Source of the DNA: Chloroflexota bacterium
GTDB lineage: Bacteria > Chloroflexota > UBA11872 > VXOZ01
NCBI GenBank assembly: GCA_022824225.1
Contig: JAJEAH010000027.1
Coordinates: 1 to 64,000, forward strand
Length of the DNA: 64,000 nt
Reading direction: 5' to 3'
Shown here: positions 28,171 through 36,744 of the stretch, in pieces
How positions within the stretch are numbered: the first letter of the stretch is position 1
How the letters are laid out: every line of letters begins with the position of its first letter
Notes under the pieces: model-generated
What the model was told of the DNA's origin: nothing
The model's database searches: none
What the model saw: only the letters and a program-made list of their open reading frames with translations
Program-made: the position numbers and the translations under genes

Positions 28171-30056
28171 CTGCCGTTCGTCTCCCCTGCGTTCCCACCT
28201 TCAACGGCGACCAGCGTATCCTGCGGGCCGTTGCCGGCCGCCTGGGCCGCTCGCTGCCGCGCCATGTGTTCTTCCTGTTCCTGCAATTGATACACGTACA
28301 TGTCGCGGTAGAGGCCCGGCTGGGTTACGAGTTCGTCGTGCGTGCCGCGTTGCACGATGCGGCCTTCATCGAGCACGACGATTTCATTCGCTTCGCGCAC
28401 GCTGGAGACCCGTTGGGCGATGATGAATGTCGTGCGCCCGCGCATCAGCGCTTTGAGCGCTATTTGCAGCGCCGCTTCCGTGCGCGTGTCCACGGCGGAC
28501 GTTGACTCATCGAGGACGAGGACTTTGGGGTCGAGCAGCAGGGCCCGGGCAATTGCCACGCGCTGCTTCTGCCCGCCGGAAAGCGTCACTCCCCGTTCGC
28601 CGACGTGCGTGTCGTAGCCATCCGGCAATTGACTGATGAACTCGTGGGCCTGCGCCGCCTCAGCCGCCGCGACCACGCCCTCCTCAGTCGCATCCGGCCG
28701 GCCGTAGGAGATGTTCTCGCGGATAGACGCCGCAAAGAGGAAGGTCTCCTGCGCAACCAGGCCGATGTGCTGGCGGAGCGCGCGAAAGGTCAGATCGCGT
28801 ATATCGTAGTCGTCTACGGTGATCTTGCCTGTCGACACATCGTAGAAACGGGGCAGCAAGTTGATGATAGTACTCTTTCCCGAACCCGTACTCCCCACGA
28901 TGCCAATTACTTCTCCGGCCTTGGCATGGATATTGATGTCTTCCAACACGGGCAAGCCGCCGGCCCGGTAGGATACCTGCTCGAATGAGACGTTGCCGGC
29001 AACGGAAGCTACGTCGATTGCATCGGGTTTTTCCTCGATCTCCGATTGGGTGTCGAGGATTTCGAAGATGCGCTCCCCCGCCGCGACCGCCCGGGCATAG
29101 GTGTTGATAGTCATGCCCAACATTCGGATCGGGCGCTGTAAGAGCATCAGGTAGGCGCTGAACGCCACCAGGGTGCCCAAGCTCATGCCGCCGGCTATCA
29201 CTTGCAGCCCGCCGTACCAGACCACGGCGGAGGTGCCGATGCCGGCGATGAATTGGAGCAACGGGTTGCGCATGGCGAAGAGTTCCATAGTGCGCGAGGT
29301 GGCCACCGCCAACCGGTCGCTGCGAAATAGGAACTTCTCCGTCTCCCGGCCTTCTTGGGCGAACGCCCGCACCACGCGCATGCCGGAAAGGTCTTCCTGC
29401 AACACGGTGCTGAGTTCCGCGGTCTCCTGCTGCACCAGGCTAAACATGGGTCGCAACTGACGGGCAAAGATCAAGGCGATGACGAACAACACCGGCATGG
29501 TCGCGAGGGAAAGCAACGCCAGTTGCCAATTCGTCAACAGGAGGACCGCCAAGACCGCGACAAACGTCAGCAGCATCAGCGCCCCATTGATAAGGCCCTG
29601 CGAAACGAAGAAGCGGATTTGTTCCACGTCGCTGGTAGCCCGTGACATGAGCTGACCGGTCTGCGAGCGATCATGATAGGCAAAGGAGAGGCGCTGGTAC
29701 TGATTGAAGATGCGGTTGCGCAGGTCAAAGCACACGCGCTGGGAGAGATACTCGGCAAGAAAGACCTGGGAAAACGTGAAGATGCCCTTGATGAGCGTCG
29801 CGCCCAGGATGAAGCCGGCGAAGAGAAACAGGATTTCAATCGGTTCGAGCGAAAAGAGCGTCTCCGTGCCCGCTGCCGCAACGCCGCCTTGAACGGCTTG
29901 TTCTTGCTGGTCCCCCAGCGCCTGATCGACGACGTCGCCGATCAAACGCGGAATGAGCAAGCTGAGGAGCGTGGTTCCCAACAACGCGCCGTACGCCAGA
30001 AAGGCGAGTTTGCGATAGCGCCACGTATAGAGAAAGAGCCGCCGAAGCGTATCCAT
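28167..30056 (-). CDS. ABC exporter half-transporter (MsbA-like)
   Basis: A 629-residue partner with six TM helices (about 15-320) and an NBD showing Walker A GIVGSTGSGKST, Q-loop GLVAQETFLFAASIRENI, signature LSGGQKQRVAIARAL and Walker B VLVLDESTSAVD. In place of the usual AHR motif at the H-loop it has IIAQRVSSV, so the switch His is replaced by Gln (Q in IIAQR). That makes this NBD the possibly degenerate half of an asymmetric heterodimer, consistent with the partner retaining IAHRLS. AAGGAGG precedes the ATG but at a long 16-base spacing. Confidence 0.9.
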   Translation of the reverse strand: MDTLRRLFLYTWRYRKLAFLAYGALLGTTLLSLLIPRLIGDVVDQALGDQQEQAVQGGVAAAGTETLFSLEPIEILFLFAGFILGATLIKGIFTFSQVFLAEYLSQRVCFDLRNRIFNQYQRLSFAYHDRSQTGQLMSRATSDVEQIRFFVSQGLINGALMLLTFVAVLAVLLLTNWQLALLSLATMPVLFVIALIFARQLRPMFSLVQQETAELSTVLQEDLSGMRVVRAFAQEGRETEKFLFRSDRLAVATSRTMELFAMRNPLLQFIAGIGTSAVVWYGGLQVIAGGMSLGTLVAFSAYLMLLQRPIRMLGMTINTYARAVAAGERIFEILDTQSEIEEKPDAIDVASVAGNVSFEQVSYRAGGLPVLEDINIHAKAGEVIGIVGSTGSGKSTIINLLPRFYDVSTGKITVDDYDIRDLTFRALRQHIGLVAQETFLFAASIRENISYGRPDATEEGVVAAAEAAQAHEFISQLPDGYDTHVGERGVTLSGGQKQRVAIARALLLDPKVLVLDESTSAVDTRTEAALQIALKALMRGRTTFIIAQRVSSVREANEIVVLDEGRIVQRGTHDELVTQPGLYRDMYVYQLQEQEEHMARQRAAQAAGNGPQDTLVAVEGGNAGETNGR

Positions 30057-30415
30057 AGTTGGCTACCCCGCACCTCCTTCTCTTGCGACGCAGACTCTCA
30101 GGTCTCAAACCAAACCCTGGCAAGTGCCGCCGTCTTCCGACACGCGCACACCGGACCCATGGCAACCACGGGCGGATTCGGGAACAATTCATACTCGCAC
30201 GTTTACGTTAATGTGCATGCTAGCACGCGGCGGCGGGCCGGTCAAACGATGGTTGCGTCAATGCTGGCCAGGTTCCGGGCTGCCTCCGCGCCGCGTTTGC
30301 CCAGGTGTAGGGCGCGATGCCCGGATCTGCCGTCTCTCGCGGATTTGCGGCAAGCCTAGCGGTAGTGGCCCGCGCGGCGCGACCTGTGCTTCGCGGGCCC
30401 TGTCGCCCAGCTATC
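30057..30415. other. intergenic region upstream of ABC exporter operon
   Basis: This 359-base gap should hold the exporter promoter (minus strand). At 30212-30227 TGTGC-ATGCTA-GCACG is a weaker relative of the TGTGA-N6-TCACA-like sites at ftsH and 33.2 kb. No other structure was recognised. Confidence 0.4.
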
Positions 30416-31231
30416 CTAGCTCTGGCAGCGCGCGCAAAAGTGTGTGCCGCGTTGGGCGACCACGATGCGCTGGATTGGCGCGCCGCAGGTGAGGCAGGGC
30501 TCCTCCGCGCGGCCGTAGACCGACAGGTGGCTGCGGTAGCGGCCGGGTCTGCCTTCCGCATCGCGGTAAACGGCATCGAACGTCGTGCCCCCGTTGGCGA
30601 TGGCCGCCTGCAGGATGCTGCGCGTGGCGTCGAGGAGCCTGGCGACTTCCGCCTCGGCCAGGGAGCCGGCCGGTCTGCGCGGATGCAGGTTGCTGGCAAA
30701 GAGGATCTCGTCCACGTATATGTTGCCCAAGCCAGCGATGATGCGCTGATCGAGCAGCAGCGACTTCAACGGCGCCGTACGCCGGGCCAGGCGATCTTGC
30801 AGGGCGGCAACGGTGAGCGCCGGATCAAACGGCTCCGGGCCCAGCGGCGCAAAGAGCGCCGCCAGACGGTCGTCGTCCACCAGCCAAATGCGTCCGAACC
30901 GGCGCACGTCGTAGAAGCACAGCACCCGGCCTGAAGCGAAGTTCCACTGAGCGCGCAGGTAGCGCATGTCCTCCACCGGCCGATCCAACCGCAACCGGCC
31001 GCTCATGCGCAGGTGCACGACCAGGTTGTGCGCCTCCAACGCGATGACGAGATACTTGGCGCGGCGGTGAATGCCCGTGACCCGTTTTCCCGGCGCTATG
31101 CCAACGATGGCTTCCGGGCTGGGTTCAGCCACGGCGTGGGGATCGAGCAGCGGCACGGCCGCAATCACGTCTTCGGGGAGGTGCGGCGCCAAGCTGCGGC
31201 GAATGGTTTCGACTTCCGGTAGCTCAGGCAA
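30416..31231 (-). CDS. mutM: formamidopyrimidine-DNA glycosylase
   Basis: A 271-residue Fpg/MutM that excises 8-oxoguanine and formamidopyrimidines and nicks the DNA. After the initiator it begins PELPEVETIRRSL, where the N-terminal Pro is the nucleophile and the following Glu is catalytic. The start codon is therefore fixed at TTG 31231 despite being rare. The conserved HRRAKYLVI region carries the catalytic Lys, and RFGRIW and LLDQRIIAGLGNIYVDEILF follow. The C-terminal zinc finger CLTCGAPIQRIVVAQRGTHFCARC is complete. The length is normal. It lies alone, with 300-base gaps on both sides. Confidence 0.96.
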   Translation of the reverse strand: MPELPEVETIRRSLAPHLPEDVIAAVPLLDPHAVAEPSPEAIVGIAPGKRVTGIHRRAKYLVIALEAHNLVVHLRMSGRLRLDRPVEDMRYLRAQWNFASGRVLCFYDVRRFGRIWLVDDDRLAALFAPLGPEPFDPALTVAALQDRLARRTAPLKSLLLDQRIIAGLGNIYVDEILFASNLHPRRPAGSLAEAEVARLLDATRSILQAAIANGGTTFDAVYRDAEGRPGRYRSHLSVYGRAEEPCLTCGAPIQRIVVAQRGTHFCARCQS

Positions 31232-31593
31232 GGCAACCTCGTCAGCTCTGTGCTTTCGTTAGAGTTTGACCGTTTGCCGGCGCGTCGAACCGACACTTGC
31301 AACGTCAAGCGCCGCACAGGCGAGGCCCGGCAGCCCATTCCTTCCTGATTCTCAAATGGGGCGCGCCCATAGCCAAGCGCGGCCTGCGCTCAAACAGTTG
31401 CCGGGCTGCTCGAATAGCCCTAGTACACACTGAGCAATTCGCGGGGGTGCGCTCTGCGTCCGTCACAGGCCGGCGCCGCCTCCCGATTGAGGAACACGTG
31501 GGGGGGAATGTTCCGGTAAAATGCGCAAGCCCACGGTTTCTAACGGTAAGCAATTGGAGCACTGCGGCGCGGTGTCACGCTGCCGGTCGCCGC
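31232..31593. other. intergenic region upstream of mutM
   Basis: This 362-base stretch lies between mutM (start at 31231) and the end of a lipoprotein gene, both on the minus strand. A mutM promoter is expected but not clearly visible. No repeat, RNA or credible ORF was found. Confidence 0.45.
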
Positions 31594-32208
31594 CTAGCGC
31601 AGCTTTTCGCCGGTAAGGTGCAGTTGGCCCGGGAGGATCGCGACGTGCGTTACCCGTATTCCGTACTCCGTCCTGAACCAGATATCGAGCTGCTCGTTGA
31701 CCTCAGCGGATGCCTCCGCGATGTACCATGCGGGCACGGCGATGAAGCCAAATCTCCCCTTCACGCCCTCCACCTCTAACCTCCCATTGCGCACCACCAG
31801 GCTGCCGCTAACCTGGATCGTTGCGCGAAATGGACGTTCGAGGCGCCCCCGAATGGTGAAGACGTCGGGCTCGAATACAAGAACTACGCCCGAAACTTCT
31901 CCTTCATCATCGCTGGCAGCGATGGCGGCGGCGATTTTCGGCGTCAATTCGCGTTCTGAGATTGTCAACGTATACTGCCCGGGCGCAGGCGAAGGGCACA
32001 AGAGTAGCGGCATTGTTGGCGGCTCTTCTTGCGGCGGCAGACAGGACACCCACGTGTACGGCGCACTCGGCGCCGCGTCTGGCGTGCTCAGGGACGCGGG
32101 CGGAGCTTCGGCGGATCTCGGCGCCGCAATTTCACCGCCGCAGTGCGCGAGGAGCAGCACACTCGCCAGGACCGCCAGCAAACTGGATTGGACCCGCATC
32201 CGCCCCAT
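31594..32208 (-). CDS. exported lipoprotein, paralogue of the next gene upstream
   Basis: The ATG at 32208 follows GAGGTG and gives MGRMRVQSSLLAVLASVLLLAHCGG, a lipoprotein signal with Cys at residue 23; the long ORF-track extension is not supported. The 204-residue protein has a Pro/Ala spacer, then an about 120-residue domain: PGQYTLTISERELTPKIAAAI, VSGVVLVFEPDVFTIRGRLERPFRATIQVSGSLVV, and the ending VAILPGQLHLTGEKLR. The same pattern is seen in the 32485-33195 product, so the two are tandem paralogues. The fold is probably beta-rich and located outside the membrane. Function is unknown. Confidence 0.75.
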   Translation of the reverse strand: MGRMRVQSSLLAVLASVLLLAHCGGEIAAPRSAEAPPASLSTPDAAPSAPYTWVSCLPPQEEPPTMPLLLCPSPAPGQYTLTISERELTPKIAAAIAASDDEGEVSGVVLVFEPDVFTIRGRLERPFRATIQVSGSLVVRNGRLEVEGVKGRFGFIAVPAWYIAEASAEVNEQLDIWFRTEYGIRVTHVAILPGQLHLTGEKLR

Positions 32209-32484
32209 GTGCCCAGCACCTCGGATTGCGTCAAACTGTCCCACATTCCCAGTGTGCATGAAGTAGCCAGCGACCGCACTGCCGCGCCTTTCCGGCGCCC
32301 GCCGCCTCTCCACCGCCTGTGGGCGGCCGCCCTCGAGGGAGGAAGTACTCGGCCGCCAGACATGCGCTGGCCGCTCCGGACGTTGTCCAAGGAGTTCGGC
32401 ACGCCGTCCCTGGGCAGCAAGAGGCGATTGCCTGCAACCACAATGCCGCAAAAGCCATGCTGGCAAGCGTTCGAGCGCGCTTAG

Positions 32485-33195
32485 CTACTGGAGCCGCTCA
32501 CCGGTAACAGTAATCGTGCCCGGGTCGATTTCGACGGAATCTATGCGCAAGCCCTCACCTACGCCAATGTTCTCGGCCAGGTACTGGTTTGCCTGCAAGG
32601 CAAACTGGTCCCGCAACGCTTCAGGCATGACCAGGGCGCCCAGTCGCGCTTCGCTAAACGCGACCTGCACGGATTCTTCACCTACAACGAAATGTCCCCG
32701 ACCCGAAACGTCGGCCCGAAACGGCGTCGTAACCGTACCGCTGACCACGAACTCGTCCTCTTCGAACGTGATGACGAGATTGCTTACCGGCGGGTTGTCC
32801 AGCGCATTGATTACCTCTCCCAGCAGCGCGGTAAGGTCGGTGTCGGCGACTTCGATGGTGAATTCGCCAGGCTCGTCGGCCTGTTTAAGCGCGTCTTCGG
32901 CGCGCTGAATTGCCAGCGCTTCCGCTGAGAGCGCCGGCGGCGGCGGCGTGGACGCCAAAGGAGTTGCCGTGGCCGAGCTGTCTGCTGCCGGCGTCCCTGA
33001 GTCCTTGGCCTCTGGCACAGCCGTGGCCGCAGGAGTCGGTGTCGGTGCGGGACTCTGCCCCATGATGTCGCTGAGTATCGGCACGTCCACCCAGCCCAGT
33101 CCTGCCACTAATACGAGGCCGATGAGCACCAGCGCCAGGAACAGGGTGAAGAAGAGTACCGAAATCGCCTTATACAATTGCCACACGCATCCCAT
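32485..33195 (-). CDS. membrane-anchored hypothetical protein, paralogue of 31594-32208
   Basis: A 236-residue protein with one N-terminal TM helix (about 8-33, AISVLFFTLFLALVLIGLVLVAGL), a Pro/Thr/Ala-rich linker and a C-terminal domain: EFTIEVADTDLTALLGEVINAL, VSNLVITFEEDEFVVSGTVTTPFRADVSGRGHFVV and the ending VEIDPGTITVTGERLQ. The phrasing resembles YpmS/DUF2140- or DUF2993-type proteins that bind lipids at the membrane surface, but I cannot name the family firmly. The start lies 20 bases from a CRP-like site. With its downstream lipoprotein paralogue it forms a tandem duplication. Confidence 0.75.
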   Translation of the reverse strand: MGCVWQLYKAISVLFFTLFLALVLIGLVLVAGLGWVDVPILSDIMGQSPAPTPTPAATAVPEAKDSGTPAADSSATATPLASTPPPPALSAEALAIQRAEDALKQADEPGEFTIEVADTDLTALLGEVINALDNPPVSNLVITFEEDEFVVSGTVTTPFRADVSGRGHFVVGEESVQVAFSEARLGALVMPEALRDQFALQANQYLAENIGVGEGLRIDSVEIDPGTITVTGERLQ

Positions 33196-33215
33196 GGGAC
33201 CAGTCCAGCGTTATT

Positions 33216-33240
33216 TGTGAACCTATGCACATGGTACAAT
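33216..33240 (+). promoter_or_regulatory. CRP-like operator and extended -10 promoter
   Basis: TGTGA-ACCTAT-GCACA (33216-33231) differs from the ftsH operator at one position. Directly after it on the plus strand is TGG-TACAAT (-10 at 33235-33240), so the site fills the spacer of a plus-strand promoter. It is also 20 bases upstream of the minus-strand start at 33195. It could control either gene. Confidence 0.5.
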
Positions 33241-33399
33241 ACCGGCGACGCGTTCGAACAGGCGCATCGCCCTGAATGCCTGGTTCGCCGGGGCGTTAGC
33301 CCGCGCCACAGGCGCGCGAATCGATGCGCGACGGCCCGCGGGTCTGGCCCACCCCTCCGCGGGAGTGAGCATACGGCTGCCATCTTCCTGGGAGAATTC

Positions 33400-33999
33400 A
33401 TGCTAGACACGGATGCCGCAGCGCCTCCCGGGCTGGAGTCGTCTGCCGCCGCGCCGCTCCACCGCTCTGGACGCAAGACTCTGGCGGCGCTGCACGCCCA
33501 ACGAACGGCCCACCTCGGCAATCCGAACTTGAGTGAAGCTGAGAAGAACCTTCTCGCCGCCTGCGGTCTGGCAGATCTGCCCGCGGTGCGGCGGGAGTTG
33601 CGGGAGCGCGCTCTGCTGGCCGCATACGACGGCGCGCCCAACGCGCTCTACACAACGTGTCGGGAACAGGCGCTGGAGACGACACCGGCGGGATCCCAGT
33701 GCGCACCGACGCCAGAACCGGCCGCCCAGCGCGGCGTGACGCTGGAAACGGCGCTGCAATTCGAACCCGATACCGGCCGCGTGTGCGTGCGCTACTCGGT
33801 GGCCTGCCGACCGCAGGGCGTACATGCGGCACGCGCGCAATGCGATAGGGATGATGCGAGCGACTTCTACGCCGTGACGTTCAATGCGCTCACCGGCCGC
33901 GCGGCCTGGCGAGAATTCAGCATCAGCGAACAGCACGCCGGACACGGCGGCAAGCCCCGGAAAGTGGCGGTTGAGCCGGTCGCGCACAGCGGGAGATGA
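33400..33999 (+). CDS. hypothetical protein
   Basis: The ATG at 33400 follows GGGAGAAT and gives 199 residues (MLDTDAAAPPGLESS); the ORF track's longer N-terminus is unsupported. The sequence is hydrophilic with a central segment LSEAEKNLLAACGLADLPAVRRELRERALLAAYDGAPNALYTTCREQ and a C-terminal VTLETALQFEPDTGRVCVRYSVAC followed by DDASDFYAVTFNALTGRAAWREFSI. No signal peptide or TM segment is present, and I recognise no family. It lies between the CRP-like promoter and the TauE/SafE gene. Conservation needs to be tested before it is trusted. Confidence 0.55.
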   Translation: MLDTDAAAPPGLESSAAAPLHRSGRKTLAALHAQRTAHLGNPNLSEAEKNLLAACGLADLPAVRRELRERALLAAYDGAPNALYTTCREQALETTPAGSQCAPTPEPAAQRGVTLETALQFEPDTGRVCVRYSVACRPQGVHAARAQCDRDDASDFYAVTFNALTGRAAWREFSISEQHAGHGGKPRKVAVEPVAHSGR

Positions 34000-34261
34000 G
34001 CGACGAGGTGCGCTACGTCCGGGGCGCTCGTGCCCGCGTAGAGACTCCCAAACCGGTCCAGGCGTCACCGCGCGCCTCTCGAGGCTCGTCCCAAGTCTAT
34101 GCGCATATCGCTTCACGAGCTTACCGCTATGCGCCTCGCGTCCGCCCTGCGCGGTTCGGCTCGCCCCGGCGCAACGCATGCGCGTGCCCAGCGACAGCGG
34201 CCCGCGCACTGGCAGATCTTGCGGTGTCGCGGCCGGCCCCACCTGAAATAGGTCATCTTCC

Positions 34262-35014
34262 GTGATTGGTCTCACCGAATTCCAAACGCTCTTGCTCATT
34301 GGCGGCATGGTTACGTTTCTTGCCGCCGCAATTGCCGGCATGGCGGGATTCGGATATGGGCTCACCAGTGTGCCGTTGCTCATTCTCTTACTGCCGCCCA
34401 AGGTCGTCGTGCCTGCCGTCACCACCCACATCTTTCTGCTCTCGCTGCTCATCATGCTCGACGTCCGCAAGAACGTAGACGTGCGGCGCATTTGGCCGTT
34501 GATGGTCGCCGGTCTCTTGGGCCTACCTCTGGGTCTCTACGTGCTGCTCGTCCTGAGCGAGAGTGTGCTCAGAACCATCGTCGGCTTGGTGACGGTGTCG
34601 TTCGCGTTGGCGTTATTGCTGGGGCTCAATCTAGCAATCAAGAACGAGAAGCTCGGCCTGGCGCCGGTGGGCGTTGCCAGCGGCTTGCTCGCCTCCGGGA
34701 TCGCTATGGCCGGGCCGCCCGTCATACTCTTCTTCTCAAACCAAGGCATGCCGAAGCAGGTTTTCCGAGCCAACCTCGCTGCCTATTTCGTTTACCTCAA
34801 CTCACTGACCATCCCCGCCCACATCGCCAGCGGGCTCTTCACCGGAGAGGTGCTGCGTTATGCGCTGCTCTTCCTGCCTACTCTGATCGCCGGCATGGTC
34901 GTGGGCAGCGTGCTCTCCCGCAAAGTCCCGGAGTCGCTCTTTCACCGCGTAGTGCTGGTGATCGTGCTCTGCACCGGGTTGCTCTCCATCACTTCCGGCC
35001 TGGGCGTGTTCTAA
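34262..35014 (+). CDS. TauE/SafE-family membrane permease
   Basis: A 250-residue protein with about eight TM helices. It starts at GTG 34262 (MIGLTEFQTLLLIGGMVTFLAAAIAGMAGFGYGLTSVPLLILLLPPKV); the AGMAGFGYGLTSVP loop and the mid-protein ASGLLASGIAMAGPPVILFFSNQGMPKQVFRANLAAYF are the paired signature regions of TauE/SafE proteins. Members export sulfite, sulfoacetate or other organic anions or take up related substrates. The stop overlaps the convergent acetyltransferase gene by 4 bases. The D-cysteine desulfhydrase at 18 kb would generate sulfide, but no direct link is seen. Confidence 0.85.
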   Translation: MIGLTEFQTLLLIGGMVTFLAAAIAGMAGFGYGLTSVPLLILLLPPKVVVPAVTTHIFLLSLLIMLDVRKNVDVRRIWPLMVAGLLGLPLGLYVLLVLSESVLRTIVGLVTVSFALALLLGLNLAIKNEKLGLAPVGVASGLLASGIAMAGPPVILFFSNQGMPKQVFRANLAAYFVYLNSLTIPAHIASGLFTGEVLRYALLFLPTLIAGMVVGSVLSRKVPESLFHRVVLVIVLCTGLLSITSGLGVF

Positions 35015-35550
35015 GCGGAGCCGCCGCGCAAGATGGCCATGAGCGCTTCCCAGCGTGCCGGGTAACTCTCATCGATCATTACCGGCTGAAAGCCAAGCTT
35101 CAAGTAGGTGTGAATTGCGGGCAGGCGTTCATCATCGGTCCGCAGGTGCACCGAACGGAATCCACGCTCCCGGAACCGGTGCAAGGTGGCAAGCGTGAGC
35201 CAATAGCCCAATCCGTGCCCGCGGTGGTCCGGATGGACGCACACCATATGCACCGTGCCGCGGTCTGGCGGGAGCTTTTCCTCGTAGAAGGCGCAAGCGG
35301 TCCCCACGACCTCATCTCCCTTGGCGGCAAAGAACAAGCCATCGGGATCGAAGCCCGGCGCGCCGATCAGATCCCGGCGGCAGTCCTCCACCGTCCACTG
35401 CGAGGACATGGCCACGACCACAAGTTCGGTCCACGGCACCTCGTCATTGGGCTGATACGTCCGGATAGTGTACGGCGGCGGGACGCGCACCGGGGGCAAA
35501 TCGTCCAGGTTGGGGCGTTCCATACGCAATTGCGTCCTGGCTGGGCTCAT
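35011..35550 (-). CDS. GNAT-family N-acetyltransferase
   Basis: The ATG at 35550 lies 4 bases after the stop of the enolase-family gene with AAGGAG upstream, giving 179 residues; the track's start at 35679 would overlap that gene. The acetyl-CoA-binding motif A is VHMVCVHPDHRGHGLGYWLTLATLHRFRERG (Arg/Gly-rich loop HRGHGLG), preceded by DGLFFAAKGDEVVGTACAFYEE and followed by VHLRTDDERLPAIHTYLKLGFQPV. It probably acetylates an amine of a small molecule handled by the enolase/creatininase operon. The substrate cannot be assigned. Confidence 0.85.
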   Translation of the reverse strand: MSPARTQLRMERPNLDDLPPVRVPPPYTIRTYQPNDEVPWTELVVVAMSSQWTVEDCRRDLIGAPGFDPDGLFFAAKGDEVVGTACAFYEEKLPPDRGTVHMVCVHPDHRGHGLGYWLTLATLHRFRERGFRSVHLRTDDERLPAIHTYLKLGFQPVMIDESYPARWEALMAILRGGSA

Positions 35551-35554
35551 AGTG

Positions 35555-36739
35555 CTACTCCTTGGCGGATTGCCCGTTCGGTTCATTGAAGATCGTGCCG
35601 CCCCAGGTATCCAGCGTGGGCCGGCTCCAGGGCGTGGGGATTTCGCGGTACGGATGTTTGCGTAACGCATCCTCGTCAAGCTCTATGCCTAGGCCCGGCG
35701 CATCCGGGATGCGCAACGTCCCGTCCGGCTGCAGGACTTCCAGCGAGTCGACCACAATATCCTGGCGCCAGGGACAGCCAAAGAGAAAAGACTCCAGGAT
35801 TAGGATGTTGGGTATGCAGCCCACGGCCTGTAAGGTCGCGGCCATGGCGACCGGCCCATAGGGATTGTGGGGCGCCACTGGAATGTCGAAGGTCTCGGCC
35901 CACGCGGCAATCTTCTTTGCCTCCAAAATACCGCCGGTATGACTGATGTCGGGCTGCAAGACGTCGAGGAGTTGCTGCTCGATGTACTCACGAAAACCCC
36001 AGCGCGTGAAGAAGCGTTCACCCGCCGCGATGGGCATGCCAATCTGCGCCTGGGACAGCTTGGCATAGGCCGCCGGGTTATCCGGCCGTAGCGGCTCTTC
36101 ATAGAATAACGGCCGGTACGGCCGCAACGCTTCCGCCGCCGCGATGGCGCTGGTGACGTTGAGTCGCCCATGCACCTCCACGCAGAGGTCCACGTCGTCG
36201 CCCACGGCTTCGCGCACGGCCGCGACGCTTGCCGCCGCTTCCTTGATCTCCCGGTCGGACGCGGTGATCCAGGCGGTGAATGGGTCCCACTTCATGGCCG
36301 TGTAGCCCTGGGCAACCACCGCTTGCGCCGCGACTGCAAACTCGTCCGGTGTGCTGGCTCCCTCGAACCAGCCATTGGCATACACCCGCACCCGGTCGCG
36401 GCAAGGCCCGCCCAACATGGCGTGCACCGGCAGGCCGGCATCCTTGCCCTTGATGTCCCAACACGCCTGTTCCAGGGCGCTGATGGCGGTGTTGTAGACC
36501 GGCCCCGTGCCGCCGAACTCGCCCCGGTGGAGCAACTGCAAGTTGGCCTCGATATGGCGCGGGTCTTCCCCGATGAGCACCGCGCCCAGTTCCGCTATCG
36601 CGGTGGCGGCGGTGTGCTCTTTCCACGCCAGCGGGGCTTCCCCCCAGCCATGGAGGCCGGAATCCGTGACGACTTTGGCAAATACCCAGTTCCACCACTG
36701 GCCGTCAACGATGTACGTCTTGATTTCCTGGATTTTCAT
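35555..36739 (-). CDS. enolase-superfamily (mandelate racemase/galactonate dehydratase-like) enzyme
   Basis: A 394-residue enzyme. The N-terminal capping domain (MKIQEIKTYIVDGQWWNWVFAKVVTDSGLHGWGE) is followed by a TIM barrel with the metal ligands in LCVEVHGRLN, FYEEPLRPDN and AAGERFFTRWGF, a D-x-S pair in LQPDISHTGGILEAKKIA, and the C-terminal catalytic His in VAPHNPYGPVAMAAT. The GYTAMKWDPF strand and the HGR/APHNPYGP motifs match acid-sugar dehydratases of the galactonate/gluconate type, which abstract the alpha proton of an aldonate and lose water. It lies 5 bases from the creatininase-family gene, so the pair is co-transcribed. Confidence 0.88.
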   Translation of the reverse strand: MKIQEIKTYIVDGQWWNWVFAKVVTDSGLHGWGEAPLAWKEHTAATAIAELGAVLIGEDPRHIEANLQLLHRGEFGGTGPVYNTAISALEQACWDIKGKDAGLPVHAMLGGPCRDRVRVYANGWFEGASTPDEFAVAAQAVVAQGYTAMKWDPFTAWITASDREIKEAAASVAAVREAVGDDVDLCVEVHGRLNVTSAIAAAEALRPYRPLFYEEPLRPDNPAAYAKLSQAQIGMPIAAGERFFTRWGFREYIEQQLLDVLQPDISHTGGILEAKKIAAWAETFDIPVAPHNPYGPVAMAATLQAVGCIPNILILESFLFGCPWRQDIVVDSLEVLQPDGTLRIPDAPGLGIELDEDALRKHPYREIPTPWSRPTLDTWGGTIFNEPNGQSAKE

Positions 36740-36744
36740 GTGCT

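Noticed and set aside
33403-34491. 362-residue minus-strand ORF opposite the hypothetical and TauE/SafE genes
   Set aside because: The TauE/SafE gene on the plus strand is clear, and the minus frame has no motif. The plus-strand ORF at 33400 has the better start.
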